Source: Microbacterium endophyticum (lineage in GTDB: Bacteria > Actinomycetota > Actinomycetes > Actinomycetales > Microbacteriaceae). From it: a DNA stretch of 64,000 nt. The translations under genes were made by a program, and so were the position numbers. Each line of letters opens with the position of its first letter. The stretch's first letter is position 1. This document shows positions 34,370 through 43,373 of the stretch, one piece after another. The notes below the pieces were generated by a model, which saw only the letters and a list, made by a program, of their open reading frames with translations, was not told where the DNA came from and did no database searches. The stretch lies in the NCBI RefSeq assembly GCF_011047135.1, contig NZ_CP049255.1, positions 682,001-746,000 of the forward strand, in the 5' to 3' direction.

Positions 34370-36194
34370 CGTCACTTGCCGACCGCTTGAGCCGGTATCG
34401 GAGCGCTGCAAGCTCGGATCGGAGCGCTGCGGGAATGGTTCCGTTGAATGAGTCGTAAAACTCCTCGGTGAGATCGCTCTCGCGCTGCCACGACTCAGTG
34501 TCGATGGCAAAGAGTGCGTCAAGATCAGCCTGCGGAACATCGATTCCGTCGAGATTGAGGTCTTCGATACGGGGCAGGCGACCAATCGCGCTCGCGACGG
34601 CGGGGACTTCTCCTTCGACGCGGCGAATAATCCAGTCGATGACTCGTGAATTCTCACCGAACCCTGGCCACAGGAAGCGACCATCATCACCCTTCCGGAA
34701 CCAGTTGACCTGGAAGATCCTTGGCGCGCGGTCAAAGCGCAGCTGCTGACCGATATCGAGCCAATGCGCAAAGTAGTCGCCCATGTTGTATCCGCAAAAG
34801 GGCAACATCGCGAACGGGTCACGGCGTAGTTCGCCAACGGTGCCTTCGGCGGCAGCGGTGCGTTCTGAAGAGATGTTCGAGCCCATGAAGACTCCCTGAC
34901 TCCAGTCGGCAGCTTCAACAACGAGCGGAACGTTCGTAGCGCGGCGTCCGCCGAACAGAATCGCATCGATCGGAACCCCGGCAGGAGTGTCCCAGTCCTC
35001 GGCGATCTGAGGGCATTGGGATGCCGAAACAGTGAATCGAGAATTGGGGTGCGCTGCTGGCCGACCAGATTCGGGCGTCCAAGGGTTGCCCTCCCAATCG
35101 GTGAGATGCGGAGGGGCGTTACGGGTGAGACCCTCCCACCACACGTCGCCATCGGGGCGGAGCGCCACATTGGTGAAGATGGTGTTGCCCCACAGCGTCT
35201 CGACAGCGGTGACGTTGGTCTCTTCTCCGGTCCCCGGTGCAACCCCGAAGAAACCAGCCTCGGGGTTGATCGCCCACAGCCGTCCATCGTCGCCGGGACG
35301 CAACCACGCGATGTCATCGCCGAGCGTCTCGACCCGCCAACCCGGGATCGTCGGCCTCAGCATCGCAAGGTTCGTCTTGCCGCACGCCGAGGGGAATGCT
35401 GCGGCGACGTGGTAGGCCTTGCCCTCGGGGCTGATGACCCGAATAAGCAACATGTGCTCCGCGAGCCACCCCTCGTCGCGACCGATGACCGATGCGATGC
35501 GGAGGGCGAAGCACTTCTTTGCGAGGATCGCATTCCCGCCGTAGCCCGAGCCGTATGACCACACCTCGAGCGTCTCGGGAAAGTGCACGATGTACTTTTC
35601 ATCGTTGCATGGCCACGCGACATCCTGTTCTCCCGGCGCAAGCGGTGCGCCGACGGAGTGAACTGTTTTGACCCAAGGCGCACCCTCAGCGATGAGCTGA
35701 CGCACGTCGTCACCGACACGCGTCATGATCCCGATGGATGCCACTGCGTACGCACTGTCGGTGATTTGCACACCCAACTGCGATAGCGGGCCGCCCACGG
35801 GCCCCATCGAGAAGGGAACGACGTACATTGTGCGGCCCCGCATCGAACCGGCGAACAACGGATTGAGTGTTCCTCGAATTTCAGCCGGGTCAGCCCAGTT
35901 GTTGGTTGGCCCGGCGTCGGCCTCATTTTCAGAAGCGATGAATGTGCGCGCCTCCGTTCGAGCAACGTCGCTCGGGTGCGATCGCGCAAGGTATGAGCCG
36001 GGACGCCATTCCGGGTTCAGCTTGATCAGTTTTCCCTCTGACACCATTTCGCGCAGCAGCAGCTCGTTCTCACGACGAGAACCGTCGACCCAATGAATTC
36101 GATCCGGCTGCGTAAGCTTCGCGATCTCATCGACCCACTCTTCAAGAGCCGTTTCGGCTGTTGCTGAGCGGGTGTAGGTTTCGGCGATTGCCAT
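34338..36194 (-). CDS. pckG: Phosphoenolpyruvate carboxykinase (GTP)
   Basis: 618 residues, the GTP-dependent form of actinobacteria. Seen: the substrate-binding stretch [15 protein letters not shown], the P-loop-like kinase site [12 protein letters not shown] with the active cysteine, and the metal site around [13 protein letters not shown]. It turns oxaloacetate into PEP for gluconeogenesis. The ATG at 36194 has AAAGGAGT upstream; a longer start 16 codons earlier lacks one. It is divergent from a RamB-like regulator gene, a natural pairing for acetate or fatty-acid growth. Confidence 0.97.
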   Translation of the reverse strand: MAIAETYTRSATAETALEEWVDEIAKLTQPDRIHWVDGSRRENELLLREMVSEGKLIKLNPEWRPGSYLARSHPSDVARTEARTFIASENEADAGPTNNWADPAEIRGTLNPLFAGSMRGRTMYVVPFSMGPVGGPLSQLGVQITDSAYAVASIGIMTRVGDDVRQLIAEGAPWVKTVHSVGAPLAPGEQDVAWPCNDEKYIVHFPETLEVWSYGSGYGGNAILAKKCFALRIASVIGRDEGWLAEHMLLIRVISPEGKAYHVAAAFPSACGKTNLAMLRPTIPGWRVETLGDDIAWLRPGDDGRLWAINPEAGFFGVAPGTGEETNVTAVETLWGNTIFTNVALRPDGDVWWEGLTRNAPPHLTDWEGNPWTPESGRPAAHPNSRFTVSASQCPQIAEDWDTPAGVPIDAILFGGRRATNVPLVVEAADWSQGVFMGSNISSERTAAAEGTVGELRRDPFAMLPFCGYNMGDYFAHWLDIGQQLRFDRAPRIFQVNWFRKGDDGRFLWPGFGENSRVIDWIIRRVEGEVPAVASAIGRLPRIEDLNLDGIDVPQADLDALFAIDTESWQRESDLTEEFYDSFNGTIPAALRSELAALRYRLKRSASDAMPQALRTPR

Positions 36195-36234
36195 AACGAC
36201 TCCTTTGCCGGAAGTGGTGAGAGATTGTTGGGCT

Positions 36235-36277
36235 TTCTTCACTTTGCGGGCTTCACGGCGGGTTTTACAGCCAAAGT
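36235..36277. promoter_or_regulatory. Candidate RamB-like sites between pckG and its divergent regulator
   Basis: CACTTTG (36239-36245) and its inverse CAAAGTG (36271-36277) face each other, 25 bp apart. The first continues as ACTTTGCGGG, resembling the ACTTTGC core reported for RamB sites in Corynebacterium. Control of both genes from here is an inference. Confidence 0.4.
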
Positions 36278-36303
36278 GTCGGAAATTTATGGCTTTCTTT
36301 CGC

Positions 36304-36309
36304 TATGCT
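36304..36309 (+). promoter_or_regulatory. -10 box of leaderless RamB-like gene promoter
   Basis: TATGCT, six bases before the ATG at 36316. Confidence 0.5.
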
Positions 36310-36315
36310 CAAGGA

Positions 36316-37758
36316 ATGGCGCAGCGCAGCATGGAATTGACGACACTCGGACACCGTATTCGTCACTACCGGCAGGCGGCCGGACTCACGCTCGACGAAC
36401 TCGGAAGTGCCGTCGGCGTCGCGGGGAGCCACCTCAGCCTGATCGAGAATGGAAAACGTGAGCCGAAGCTCTCGCTCCTGCAGTCCATTTCCCGCGTAAC
36501 GAACACTGATCTTTCCCAACTGCTGTCGACAGAACCGCCCAATCGGCGTGCCGCCCTTGAAATCGAGTTGAATCGCGCACAGTCGAGCACAGTCTTCCGG
36601 CGCCTAGGAATCGCGCCGGTAAAGGTTACGAAGTCAACGCCGGACGAAACGATTGAGACGGTCCTCGGCCTCCATCATGAGCTCCAACGCCGTGAGCGTG
36701 ATGCAATCGCCACTCCCGAAGAAGCTCGTCGCGCCAACACCGAGCTTCGTCATCGCATGCGCGAAAAGAACAACTACCTGCCCGAAATCGAAGCTCTGGC
36801 AGAAAAACAGTTGAAAGCTGTCGGGCACACGTCGGGCGCGCTCACTCACCGCAGCGTGAGCGTGATGGCAGAGCAGCTCGGTTTCGAACTGCTCTACGTC
36901 AGTGATTTGCCGCACTCCGCACGATCTGTCACAGATCTCGAAAACGGCCGCATCTACCTTCCACCCGCGTCGATTCCCGGCGGCCACGGCCTGAGATCAA
37001 TGGCTTTGCAGGCCATGGCGCATCGCCTACTCGGGCACACTCAGCCCACCGACTACGCGGACTTCTTGCAGCAGCGGCTGGAGATCAACTACTTCGCGGC
37101 ATGCTGCCTCATGCCCGAAACCAACGCGGTCGCGATGCTGCACCAAGCCAAGCGTGATCGCGATATCGCTGTCGAAGACTTTAGAGATGCATTTGGAGTC
37201 ACCCACGAAGCCGCGGGCATGCGGATGACAAACCTCATGACCCAGCATTTCGACATCCCGCTCCACTTTCTCCGGGTCGACAGCGCGGGGGCAATTAACC
37301 GCGTGTACGAAAATGATGACCTCCCCCTGCCGATGGATGTCACGGGTGCTGTCGAGGGGCAGGTTGCCTGCAAGTGGTTCTCCGCTCGCTCAGCGTTCAG
37401 CGAGCAGAACCGCACTACCGAGCACTACCAGTACACCGACACTCCCTCCGGAACGTTCTGGTGCGCAACCCAAACCGGCACGACGTCCGAGGGAGAGTTT
37501 TCCATCACCGTCGGCGTCCCGTTCGATGACTCCAAGTGGTTCCGTGGACGCGAAACCACAAAGCGTGCGACGTCGACGTGCCCTGACGAGTCGTGCTGCC
37601 GGAAGCCCGCAGCGGATGCCGCGGCCCGATGGAGCGGAAAAGCATGGCCGAGCGCCCGCGTGCACATGCAGATGTTCTCACCTCTTCCCCGCGGCGCATT
37701 TCCCGGGGTCGATGACAACGAGGTGTACTCATTCCTCGACCGGCACGCCTCAAGCTGA
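36316..37758 (+). CDS. RamB/ScfR-like XRE transcriptional regulator
   Basis: 480 residues. An N-terminal helix-turn-helix (LGHRIRHYRQAAGLTLDELGSAVGVAGSHLSLIENGKREP) is followed by an IrrE/ImmA-like domain whose usual HExxH reads AMAHRLLGH, so its glutamate is lost and peptidase activity is doubtful. The C-terminal domain carries the family cysteine cluster CPDESCCRKP and ends EVYSFLDRH. Relatives sense short-chain acyl-CoA and control acetate and propionate metabolism. Divergence from pckG suggests control of gluconeogenesis. An ATG five codons later is possible. Confidence 0.85.
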   Translation: MAQRSMELTTLGHRIRHYRQAAGLTLDELGSAVGVAGSHLSLIENGKREPKLSLLQSISRVTNTDLSQLLSTEPPNRRAALEIELNRAQSSTVFRRLGIAPVKVTKSTPDETIETVLGLHHELQRRERDAIATPEEARRANTELRHRMREKNNYLPEIEALAEKQLKAVGHTSGALTHRSVSVMAEQLGFELLYVSDLPHSARSVTDLENGRIYLPPASIPGGHGLRSMALQAMAHRLLGHTQPTDYADFLQQRLEINYFAACCLMPETNAVAMLHQAKRDRDIAVEDFRDAFGVTHEAAGMRMTNLMTQHFDIPLHFLRVDSAGAINRVYENDDLPLPMDVTGAVEGQVACKWFSARSAFSEQNRTTEHYQYTDTPSGTFWCATQTGTTSEGEFSITVGVPFDDSKWFRGRETTKRATSTCPDESCCRKPAADAAARWSGKAWPSARVHMQMFSPLPRGAFPGVDDNEVYSFLDRHASS

Positions 37759-37784
37759 CCGCGATATCACACAAGAATAGAGGC

Positions 37785-38360
37785 ATGAAACAGCAGCGAG
37801 CCTGGGTGGGCCGAGTTACTATCGGCGTCAGTCTCGATGGTTTCATCGCACGACCGAACGGTGATATCTCCTGGCTGCTTGACCCACCAGCGGGCCGGGC
37901 CCACGCTCACATCAGCAGCACACGTCGAGCCGAGTCCTGGGACACTTTCTTTCCTACTATCGATCACATCGTGATGGGATGCGGCACCTACGAGACGGTC
38001 GCCGCCTTCGACGAGTGGCCATACGACGGCAAGGGCGTCATCGTCCTGTCCACAACGTTGAGCGAAAAAGACGACCGGATTCGTGTGGCTCGAAGTGTCG
38101 AAGACGCGGCGGCTATGCTGACCGACCTTCACGCTCGTATCGTCTATATCGATGGCGGCAAGACCATCCAGGCCTTTCTACGCAAAGACTTCATCGATGA
38201 GATCACGACGAGCTGGGCTCCGATTCTTCTCGGCGCCGGAAGTCGACTGTTCGATTCTCTGCCTCGCGACGTCTATCTCACCCTGCTCGGAAGCCACGCC
38301 ACGGACGATGGCATGGTGCACTCCACCTATCGGGTGGAGCACCACCCCATCGGGCGCTGA
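37785..38360 (+). CDS. Dihydrofolate-reductase-family protein (RibD C-terminal type)
   Basis: 191 residues. VTIGVSLDGFIARPNGDISWL at the N-terminus and YIDGGKTIQAFLRKDFIDEI further on match the RibD C-terminal/DHFR-like reductase family of small NADPH proteins. Substrate unknown; it is neither FolA nor part of the riboflavin operon. AAGAAT six bases before the ATG is a weak version of the leaderless -10 box. Confidence 0.82.
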   Translation: MKQQRAWVGRVTIGVSLDGFIARPNGDISWLLDPPAGRAHAHISSTRRAESWDTFFPTIDHIVMGCGTYETVAAFDEWPYDGKGVIVLSTTLSEKDDRIRVARSVEDAAAMLTDLHARIVYIDGGKTIQAFLRKDFIDEITTSWAPILLGAGSRLFDSLPRDVYLTLLGSHATDDGMVHSTYRVEHHPIGR

Positions 38361-38397
38361 TTCATCACACGTCTCGAACAGCCGACCGGTCGAGGTT

Positions 38398-39870
38398 CTA
38401 GTTGAACGGGTTAGGCGTGAGGGTGTATTTCGTCTGAAGATATTCATGGATGCCTTCATCCCCACCCTCACGTCCAAGCCCTGACATCTTCCAGCCACCA
38501 AAAGGTGCCGCAGCGTTTGAAACGACACCGACGTTGAGGCCCATCATTCCGGTCTCCAACTTCTCGATCATGCGCTGGCCACGGGCAAGGTCTTGTGTGA
38601 AGACGTACGAAACGAGGCCGAACTCGGTGTCATTCGCGATACGAACGGCATCTTCTTCGGTATCGAAAGGCACGATCGCCAGCACTGGGCCGAAGATCTC
38701 TTCCCGCAGGATCTCGCTGCCGTCGGCGACGTCAGAGATCACTGTCGCTTCGTAAAACGTTCCCGCCCGGTTGATCGCACTTCCACCGGTTCGAAGCTGA
38801 GCGCCGCGCTCGAGCGCGTCATCAACGAGTCTCGAGGCTTTCGCCACGGCACGATCATCGATCAGGGGTCCGATCGTCACTCCTGATTCGGTTCCGCGGC
38901 CGACTCCGAATTGCTGCACACGATCGGTGACCCGCCGCGCAAACTCCTCAGCAATGCCGCGCTGCACGATGAACCTGTTTGCGGCGGTGCAGGCCTGGCC
39001 GATGTTCCGGAACTTTGCTGCGATTGCGCCGTCAACGGCCTTATCGAGGTCGGCATCATCGAACACGACGAACGGCGCATTTCCGCCGAGCTCCATCGAT
39101 GTTCGCAGCACGCCACCCGCGGCCTGCGCGAGGAGCTTCTGACCGACTGCGGTAGATCCTGTGAACGACAGTTTGCGCAGTCGCGAATCGCTGATGATGG
39201 GCTCTGATACCCCGGCAGAGTCACTCGTGGTGACCACGTTGACGACACCCGCGGGAACCCCCGCTTCTTCTAGCAGCTTTGCAAAGTACAGCGTTGTCAG
39301 CGGCGTGAGTTCAGCCGGTTTGATGATGAGCGTGCACCCGGCAGCGAGCGCCGGCGCAATCTTTCGAGTCGCCATCGCGAGCGGAAAGTTCCACGGCGTG
39401 ATGAGGTAGCAGGGCCCGACCGGATGCTGCGACACAATCACGCGTCCGGTTCCTTCGGGGTTCGCGCCATAGCGTCCCTGTACTCGCACGGCCTCTTCAC
39501 TGAACCACCGCAGGAACTCGCCTCCGTAGGTCACTTCACCGCGTGACTCGGCGACGGGCTTTCCCATCTCGAGGGTCATCAGTAGCGCAAATTCATCTGC
39601 GCGCTCTTGCAGCAGATCGAACGCCCGGCGCAAGATTTCACCTCTCACTCGGGCAGGTGTCGTTGACCATTCCGGAAACGCTGCGGATGCGGAATCCATC
39701 GCAGCTTTGGCATCTGCCGGGTTTCCGGAGGCAATCGTTTTGATCACGTCACCGGTTGATGGGTCTGTGACATCGAGCGTGCTGTTGTCGCTCGATGACC
39801 GCCACTCACCACCGATGAAAAGGTCTGCGGGTACCCGCCCCAGCAGTTCACTCTCGCTGATCTCAGTCAT
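38398..39870 (-). CDS. NAD(P)-dependent succinate-semialdehyde dehydrogenase
   Basis: A 490-residue aldehyde dehydrogenase. Seen: the catalytic glutamate motif MELGGNAPFVVFDDADLDKAV, the catalytic cysteine in GQACTAANRF, and FTGSTAVGQKLL in the cofactor site. The best-matching subfamily is GabD-like, feeding succinate to the TCA cycle, but other semialdehydes are possible. No transaminase gene accompanies it. The ATG at 39870 has GGGAGAAA upstream; a start six codons earlier is not supported. Confidence 0.88.
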   Translation of the reverse strand: MTEISESELLGRVPADLFIGGEWRSSSDNSTLDVTDPSTGDVIKTIASGNPADAKAAMDSASAAFPEWSTTPARVRGEILRRAFDLLQERADEFALLMTLEMGKPVAESRGEVTYGGEFLRWFSEEAVRVQGRYGANPEGTGRVIVSQHPVGPCYLITPWNFPLAMATRKIAPALAAGCTLIIKPAELTPLTTLYFAKLLEEAGVPAGVVNVVTTSDSAGVSEPIISDSRLRKLSFTGSTAVGQKLLAQAAGGVLRTSMELGGNAPFVVFDDADLDKAVDGAIAAKFRNIGQACTAANRFIVQRGIAEEFARRVTDRVQQFGVGRGTESGVTIGPLIDDRAVAKASRLVDDALERGAQLRTGGSAINRAGTFYEATVISDVADGSEILREEIFGPVLAIVPFDTEEDAVRIANDTEFGLVSYVFTQDLARGQRMIEKLETGMMGLNVGVVSNAAAPFGGWKMSGLGREGGDEGIHEYLQTKYTLTPNPFN

Positions 39871-39937
39871 GTTTCTCCCGACTCGCACGCGCAGATAGAT
39901 CAGTTCATCTTTACACCCAGCAGCGATTCACGCGCGG

Positions 39938-40588
39938 CTATCCGGGCAAGTATTGGTGCTCCCACTCGCTGCCATTGCGCGTGTATTCGACACGGCGACT
40001 TGCAGCGTTCGGGTGAGAAACCCAGAACAGCATGCGATGCGGTTTCACGGCGTATCCCACCCAACCCTGCGGCTGCTGTGGTGCGGGTACCCGCTCGGCA
40101 TAGTGTGACCATTCCGAGACGCGCGTGGTCAGCGGCATCCGTGCGTACTCTGTCGTGTTGAGCCACGCGAGCTGTTGCAGATACGGCGAGCGCTTCTCAT
40201 AGGCATCTGATACCTCAGCTGCCGGCGCAATCGATGCTGTGCCCTGCACGACGAGTTGTCTCGTGAAACCTGGCCACAACACAGTCAGCGCAACCCGGGA
40301 GTTCTGTGCCAGGTCTTGCACCTTTTGGCTCTGCGCGTCGGTGTGAAAATAGAAGCTCTCCCCGTCGAACTCGCTCAGCATGACGGTGCGACTTCGGGGG
40401 AATCCTTCGGCGTCGATCGTTGAGAGGGTCATCAGCACGCGTGGCTCATCGTCAGCCGGCAGCCACTCGGCGGCAAGAGCTGCGGGGTCGTGCATCGGGT
40501 CGTCTGACTGCACCGGATCGGTCGTGTGATCGATGAGAGGAACCTCGACAACCGTCGTGGCTGTCTGCTGCATTTCGCCGCCACTCAT
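39938..40588 (-). CDS. Pyridoxamine-5'-phosphate-oxidase-like flavoprotein
   Basis: 216 residues. FPRSRTVMLSEFDGESFYFHTDAQSQKVQDL and the C-terminal block WVGYAVKPHRMLFWVSHPNAASRRVEYTR follow the PdxH layout (FMN barrel plus dimerisation domain). Its place in an operon with creatininase and flavin oxidoreductase genes suggests a catabolic flavin enzyme as much as vitamin B6 synthesis. The ATG at 40588 overlaps the creatininase stop as ATGA. Confidence 0.78.
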   Translation of the reverse strand: MSGGEMQQTATTVVEVPLIDHTTDPVQSDDPMHDPAALAAEWLPADDEPRVLMTLSTIDAEGFPRSRTVMLSEFDGESFYFHTDAQSQKVQDLAQNSRVALTVLWPGFTRQLVVQGTASIAPAAEVSDAYEKRSPYLQQLAWLNTTEYARMPLTTRVSEWSHYAERVPAPQQPQGWVGYAVKPHRMLFWVSHPNAASRRVEYTRNGSEWEHQYLPG

Positions 40589-41382
40589 CCGAACACGAAC
40601 CCATCGATCTCGGCGAGCGCTTCACTGACGAAGTTGACCCCTGCGGTAAACAACCTCTCACCGTGTTCTGCGTTCGCCCCGGTGGGGTCACCGATCACGC
40701 CGCTCGGCCCGAAGTCGTCGCTCGTCCAGCCGAACATGACCGGCTTCTTGTTGAACCCGATGTACTGGAGGCCCGCGATCTTTTCGGGAACATTGCGCGG
40801 TGGCAGTTCTGGCGCGACCAGGTGAGGGGCGAGGTGCATGACGATCGACGTCTCACCAAAGCCCGCATGGATGCCCTGGCCGAGTTCGTCTGGGCGTCCA
40901 TCGATGCCATCGCCGGCCGCAGCGATGCCCGAAGGCATCGAGAATGAGCGCAAGCCGAATCTGCGGTGGAGCTCGCGATTCACCCAGCCGAGGAGCATGA
41001 CGTTTCCGCCGTGGCCGTTGACGAAAACGACGGTCTTTACGGGGGTCATCGCAATCGAACGGCCAATTTCGATGAGCTGTTCGAGCAGCGTTGTGCCCTC
41101 CATCCACAGGGTTCCCGGAGCCCAATAGTGTTCATCCGACTTCGCGTACGAGATCGTCGGGAGGAGCCAGGCATCTATTCCGTCCGCCGCCACACGCTCC
41201 ACTGCAGCGGCCGCGACAGATTCAGCAACGAGCGCGTCGGTGCGAAGCGGCAGATGGGGGCCGTGGTGTTCGATCGCACCAATCGGAACCACCGCGATCG
41301 ATCGTTCCGACGTTGCGGCGATGAGGGATGGGCCAGAGAGATCAGCCCACGCGCGAGAATTTGGACGAAAAACCGTGCTCAA
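40585..41382 (-). CDS. Creatininase-family amidohydrolase, UUG start
   Basis: 265 residues. Metal-site motifs are intact: IGAIEHHGPHLPLRTD, FVNGHGGN and HAGFGETS. The family includes creatinine amidohydrolase, formamide hydrolases of flavin/archaeal pterin pathways and MftE peptidases, so the substrate is open. The start is a TTG at 41382, read as TTGA over the stop of the upstream gene, with AAAGGAG seven bases before. Longer starts would run deep into the upstream gene. It is the middle gene of a three-gene operon. Confidence 0.85.
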   Translation of the reverse strand: MSTVFRPNSRAWADLSGPSLIAATSERSIAVVPIGAIEHHGPHLPLRTDALVAESVAAAAVERVAADGIDAWLLPTISYAKSDEHYWAPGTLWMEGTTLLEQLIEIGRSIAMTPVKTVVFVNGHGGNVMLLGWVNRELHRRFGLRSFSMPSGIAAAGDGIDGRPDELGQGIHAGFGETSIVMHLAPHLVAPELPPRNVPEKIAGLQYIGFNKKPVMFGWTSDDFGPSGVIGDPTGANAEHGERLFTAGVNFVSEALAEIDGFVFG

Positions 41383-42701
41383 CGGATCGCTCCTTTCGTG
41401 GGACCGGCATACTCGGGGTTGAGTTTCCCCGGGTTGAGTAGCCCCTGTGGGTCTGTGGTCTGCGCGAGTTCGAGTGTCTCTTGCAGGCGGAAGTCGACGT
41501 TCCACTGGTGAGGGTTGTGGACTCCGACTCCCAGTTCGCCAAGCTTTTCGATTCCCGCGTACACGGCCTCGGGACTCTCATAGATGCCCGCGAGCATCCC
41601 GATCGGCACAGTATGTCCGGCTTCGATGTGAAGGAGTCCTCCGGGGTAGACCGCGTGGACCTCATCGATGCGTTCGACGAGCGCGTCGCCCGAGACCTCC
41701 ACGTGAAAGTACACACCGGGCTCCGACTTCTGCAGCCACTCGATTGGGTGGTTGTAGCTCAGTACCGAGAGCGCGGCCGATACCGAAGGCCCCTCGCGAA
41801 CGTCTTCGATACGACCGCCTGCTCCCTCGATAATGGCGGTTGCCTCGGCGACAATGCTCGCGTCGACGATCATCCGTAGCGAACTTCGTCCGGCGGGGAA
41901 AGCATCATCGGGCGGTAGCTGAGCCGTGATGTGCGGGGTGTCTGCGGATACCAGACGTGGAGCCGGCTGCAGGCGACCCAGCTTGCGAAGTACCGACAAT
42001 GAGCCGGCAAAGTCCGCGAACGAGGCATATAGACCACGCCAGTCTTGGGCGGGCTCAAGCCGCACGGTCGCGCGTGCGATGATTCCTGCGGTGCCGTAAT
42101 TGTGCACGAAGCCCTGCGCTTCGTCTCCCTCAACGTGCAGCAGCTCGCCGTCGGATTCTGGCGTCACGACGTCGAGAGCTGCCACGAATCCGGCATCGTT
42201 GCTGCCGTGCAAGATCGTTCCGGTGCCACCGGATCCGCCACTCAGAAAGCCGCCGATCGTGGAGTGCACCGTCGACGGGTACATCCACAGTTGTCTTCCT
42301 GCCGCGCGTGCGGCTTGCTCAAGAGCTGTGATGGGTACTCCGGCGTCTGCTGTGATCGTGTCGCCCGACACACCAATGACAGTGCGCGCCCGTGACATAT
42401 CGAGCACCAGTCCACCTGACATCGGGATCGCTTGCCCGTAATTGCCGGTCCCTTTGCCGCGCGGAGTCACTGGGACGCGGTGGCGAACGGCAGCCGCGAC
42501 GACTCCGGTGATCTCTTCGGCCGTAGTGGGAAAGGCCACGAGGTCTGCGATACCCAGTGGCAGGAGTTCGGCGATGATGGGCGACATCCGTGCTCCATCG
42601 ACGGATGCCTTTTCGCGCTGCCGACTGTCGCGGCTCACACCGCGCGGTCCCAGAAGTTCTTTCAGATCGTTCTCAAGAGCTGCGTAGTCGGGTTCAGTCA
42701 T
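41379..42701 (-). CDS. FAD-binding oxidoreductase (VAO/GlcD type)
   Basis: 440 residues. The FAD-binding PCMH domain shows VAFPTTAEEITGVVAAAVRH, PRGKGTGNYGQA and HSTIGGFLSGGSGGTGT; the C-terminal cap ends QGLLNPGKLNPEY. It oxidises a hydroxy-acid-like or heterocyclic substrate not identifiable from sequence. First gene of the operon with creatininase and PNPOx-like genes, divergent from a cupin regulator. The ATG at 42701 has AGAGAAGAG upstream. Confidence 0.82.
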   Translation of the reverse strand: MTEPDYAALENDLKELLGPRGVSRDSRQREKASVDGARMSPIIAELLPLGIADLVAFPTTAEEITGVVAAAVRHRVPVTPRGKGTGNYGQAIPMSGGLVLDMSRARTVIGVSGDTITADAGVPITALEQAARAAGRQLWMYPSTVHSTIGGFLSGGSGGTGTILHGSNDAGFVAALDVVTPESDGELLHVEGDEAQGFVHNYGTAGIIARATVRLEPAQDWRGLYASFADFAGSLSVLRKLGRLQPAPRLVSADTPHITAQLPPDDAFPAGRSSLRMIVDASIVAEATAIIEGAGGRIEDVREGPSVSAALSVLSYNHPIEWLQKSEPGVYFHVEVSGDALVERIDEVHAVYPGGLLHIEAGHTVPIGMLAGIYESPEAVYAGIEKLGELGVGVHNPHQWNVDFRLQETLELAQTTDPQGLLNPGKLNPEYAGPTKGAIR

Positions 42702-42729
42702 TGTTGCTCTTCTCTGCGGCACTGGCCGC

Positions 42730-42735
42730 TACCGT
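42730..42735 (+). promoter_or_regulatory. -10 box of leaderless cupin-regulator promoter
   Basis: TACCGT, six bases before the ATG at 42742. Confidence 0.45.
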
Positions 42736-42741
42736 ATTTAC

Positions 42742-43353
42742 ATGTCTGAAATTGCTGCGGCAGCCGATCCCGGGCCGGGTCCTGCGGATCACGATGCCTC
42801 TGCGCTGGCGTTGGGTGCGCGTATTCGGGCGCTCAGAAAGCGTCGCGGTCTGACTTTGACGCAGGCAGCATCCGACGCTGACCTTTCGCACTCTTTTTTG
42901 AGCCAGGTGGAGCGCGGGCACGAAAGACTCAGCATGGCATCGCTGTTTCGCATCGCACGAGCACTCGGCACCACACAGCAGGCTCTGCTCACTGACGAAC
43001 CCGAGGGTGTTCCGTCGGGTGGCTTTCATGTGTACCGCGCCACGTCGGATTCGCCCGTCGATGCGGGCTCCGGTTCGGGCGCTGTGACGGTGTTGGCCCA
43101 GCAACGCGCACGTTTTCTGCCGATGATTTTTTCTGGCAGCTTCGAAGACGATGGCCTCTGGTGGCAGCACGATGAAGAGGAATTCGTCTACGTTCTCGAG
43201 GGCGAAATCGTCATCGTTTTGGAAGATGAAGAGGTGACTCTCGCGCGCGGGGACGCTGCGTACTACGGCGGTGGTTCGCGACACAAGTGGCGCACAGCAC
43301 CCGGTGAGACCTGCCAGGTGCTTGTGGTGAAAGAACAACAGCATCACACGTAG
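42742..43353 (+). CDS. XRE-family regulator with cupin sensor domain
   Basis: 203 residues. Helix-turn-helix in residues 25-80 (GARIRALRKRRGLTLTQAASDADLSHSFLSQVERG) and a C-terminal cupin barrel with HDEEEFVYVLEGEIVIVLEDEE and SRHKW. Relatives such as PuuR bind small catabolites. It is divergent from the oxidoreductase-creatininase operon with only 40 bp between, so it probably controls that operon. Confidence 0.88.
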   Translation: MSEIAAAADPGPGPADHDASALALGARIRALRKRRGLTLTQAASDADLSHSFLSQVERGHERLSMASLFRIARALGTTQQALLTDEPEGVPSGGFHVYRATSDSPVDAGSGSGAVTVLAQQRARFLPMIFSGSFEDDGLWWQHDEEEFVYVLEGEIVIVLEDEEVTLARGDAAYYGGGSRHKWRTAPGETCQVLVVKEQQHHT

Positions 43354-43373
43354 CCGACCCGCTACCGCAGAGG

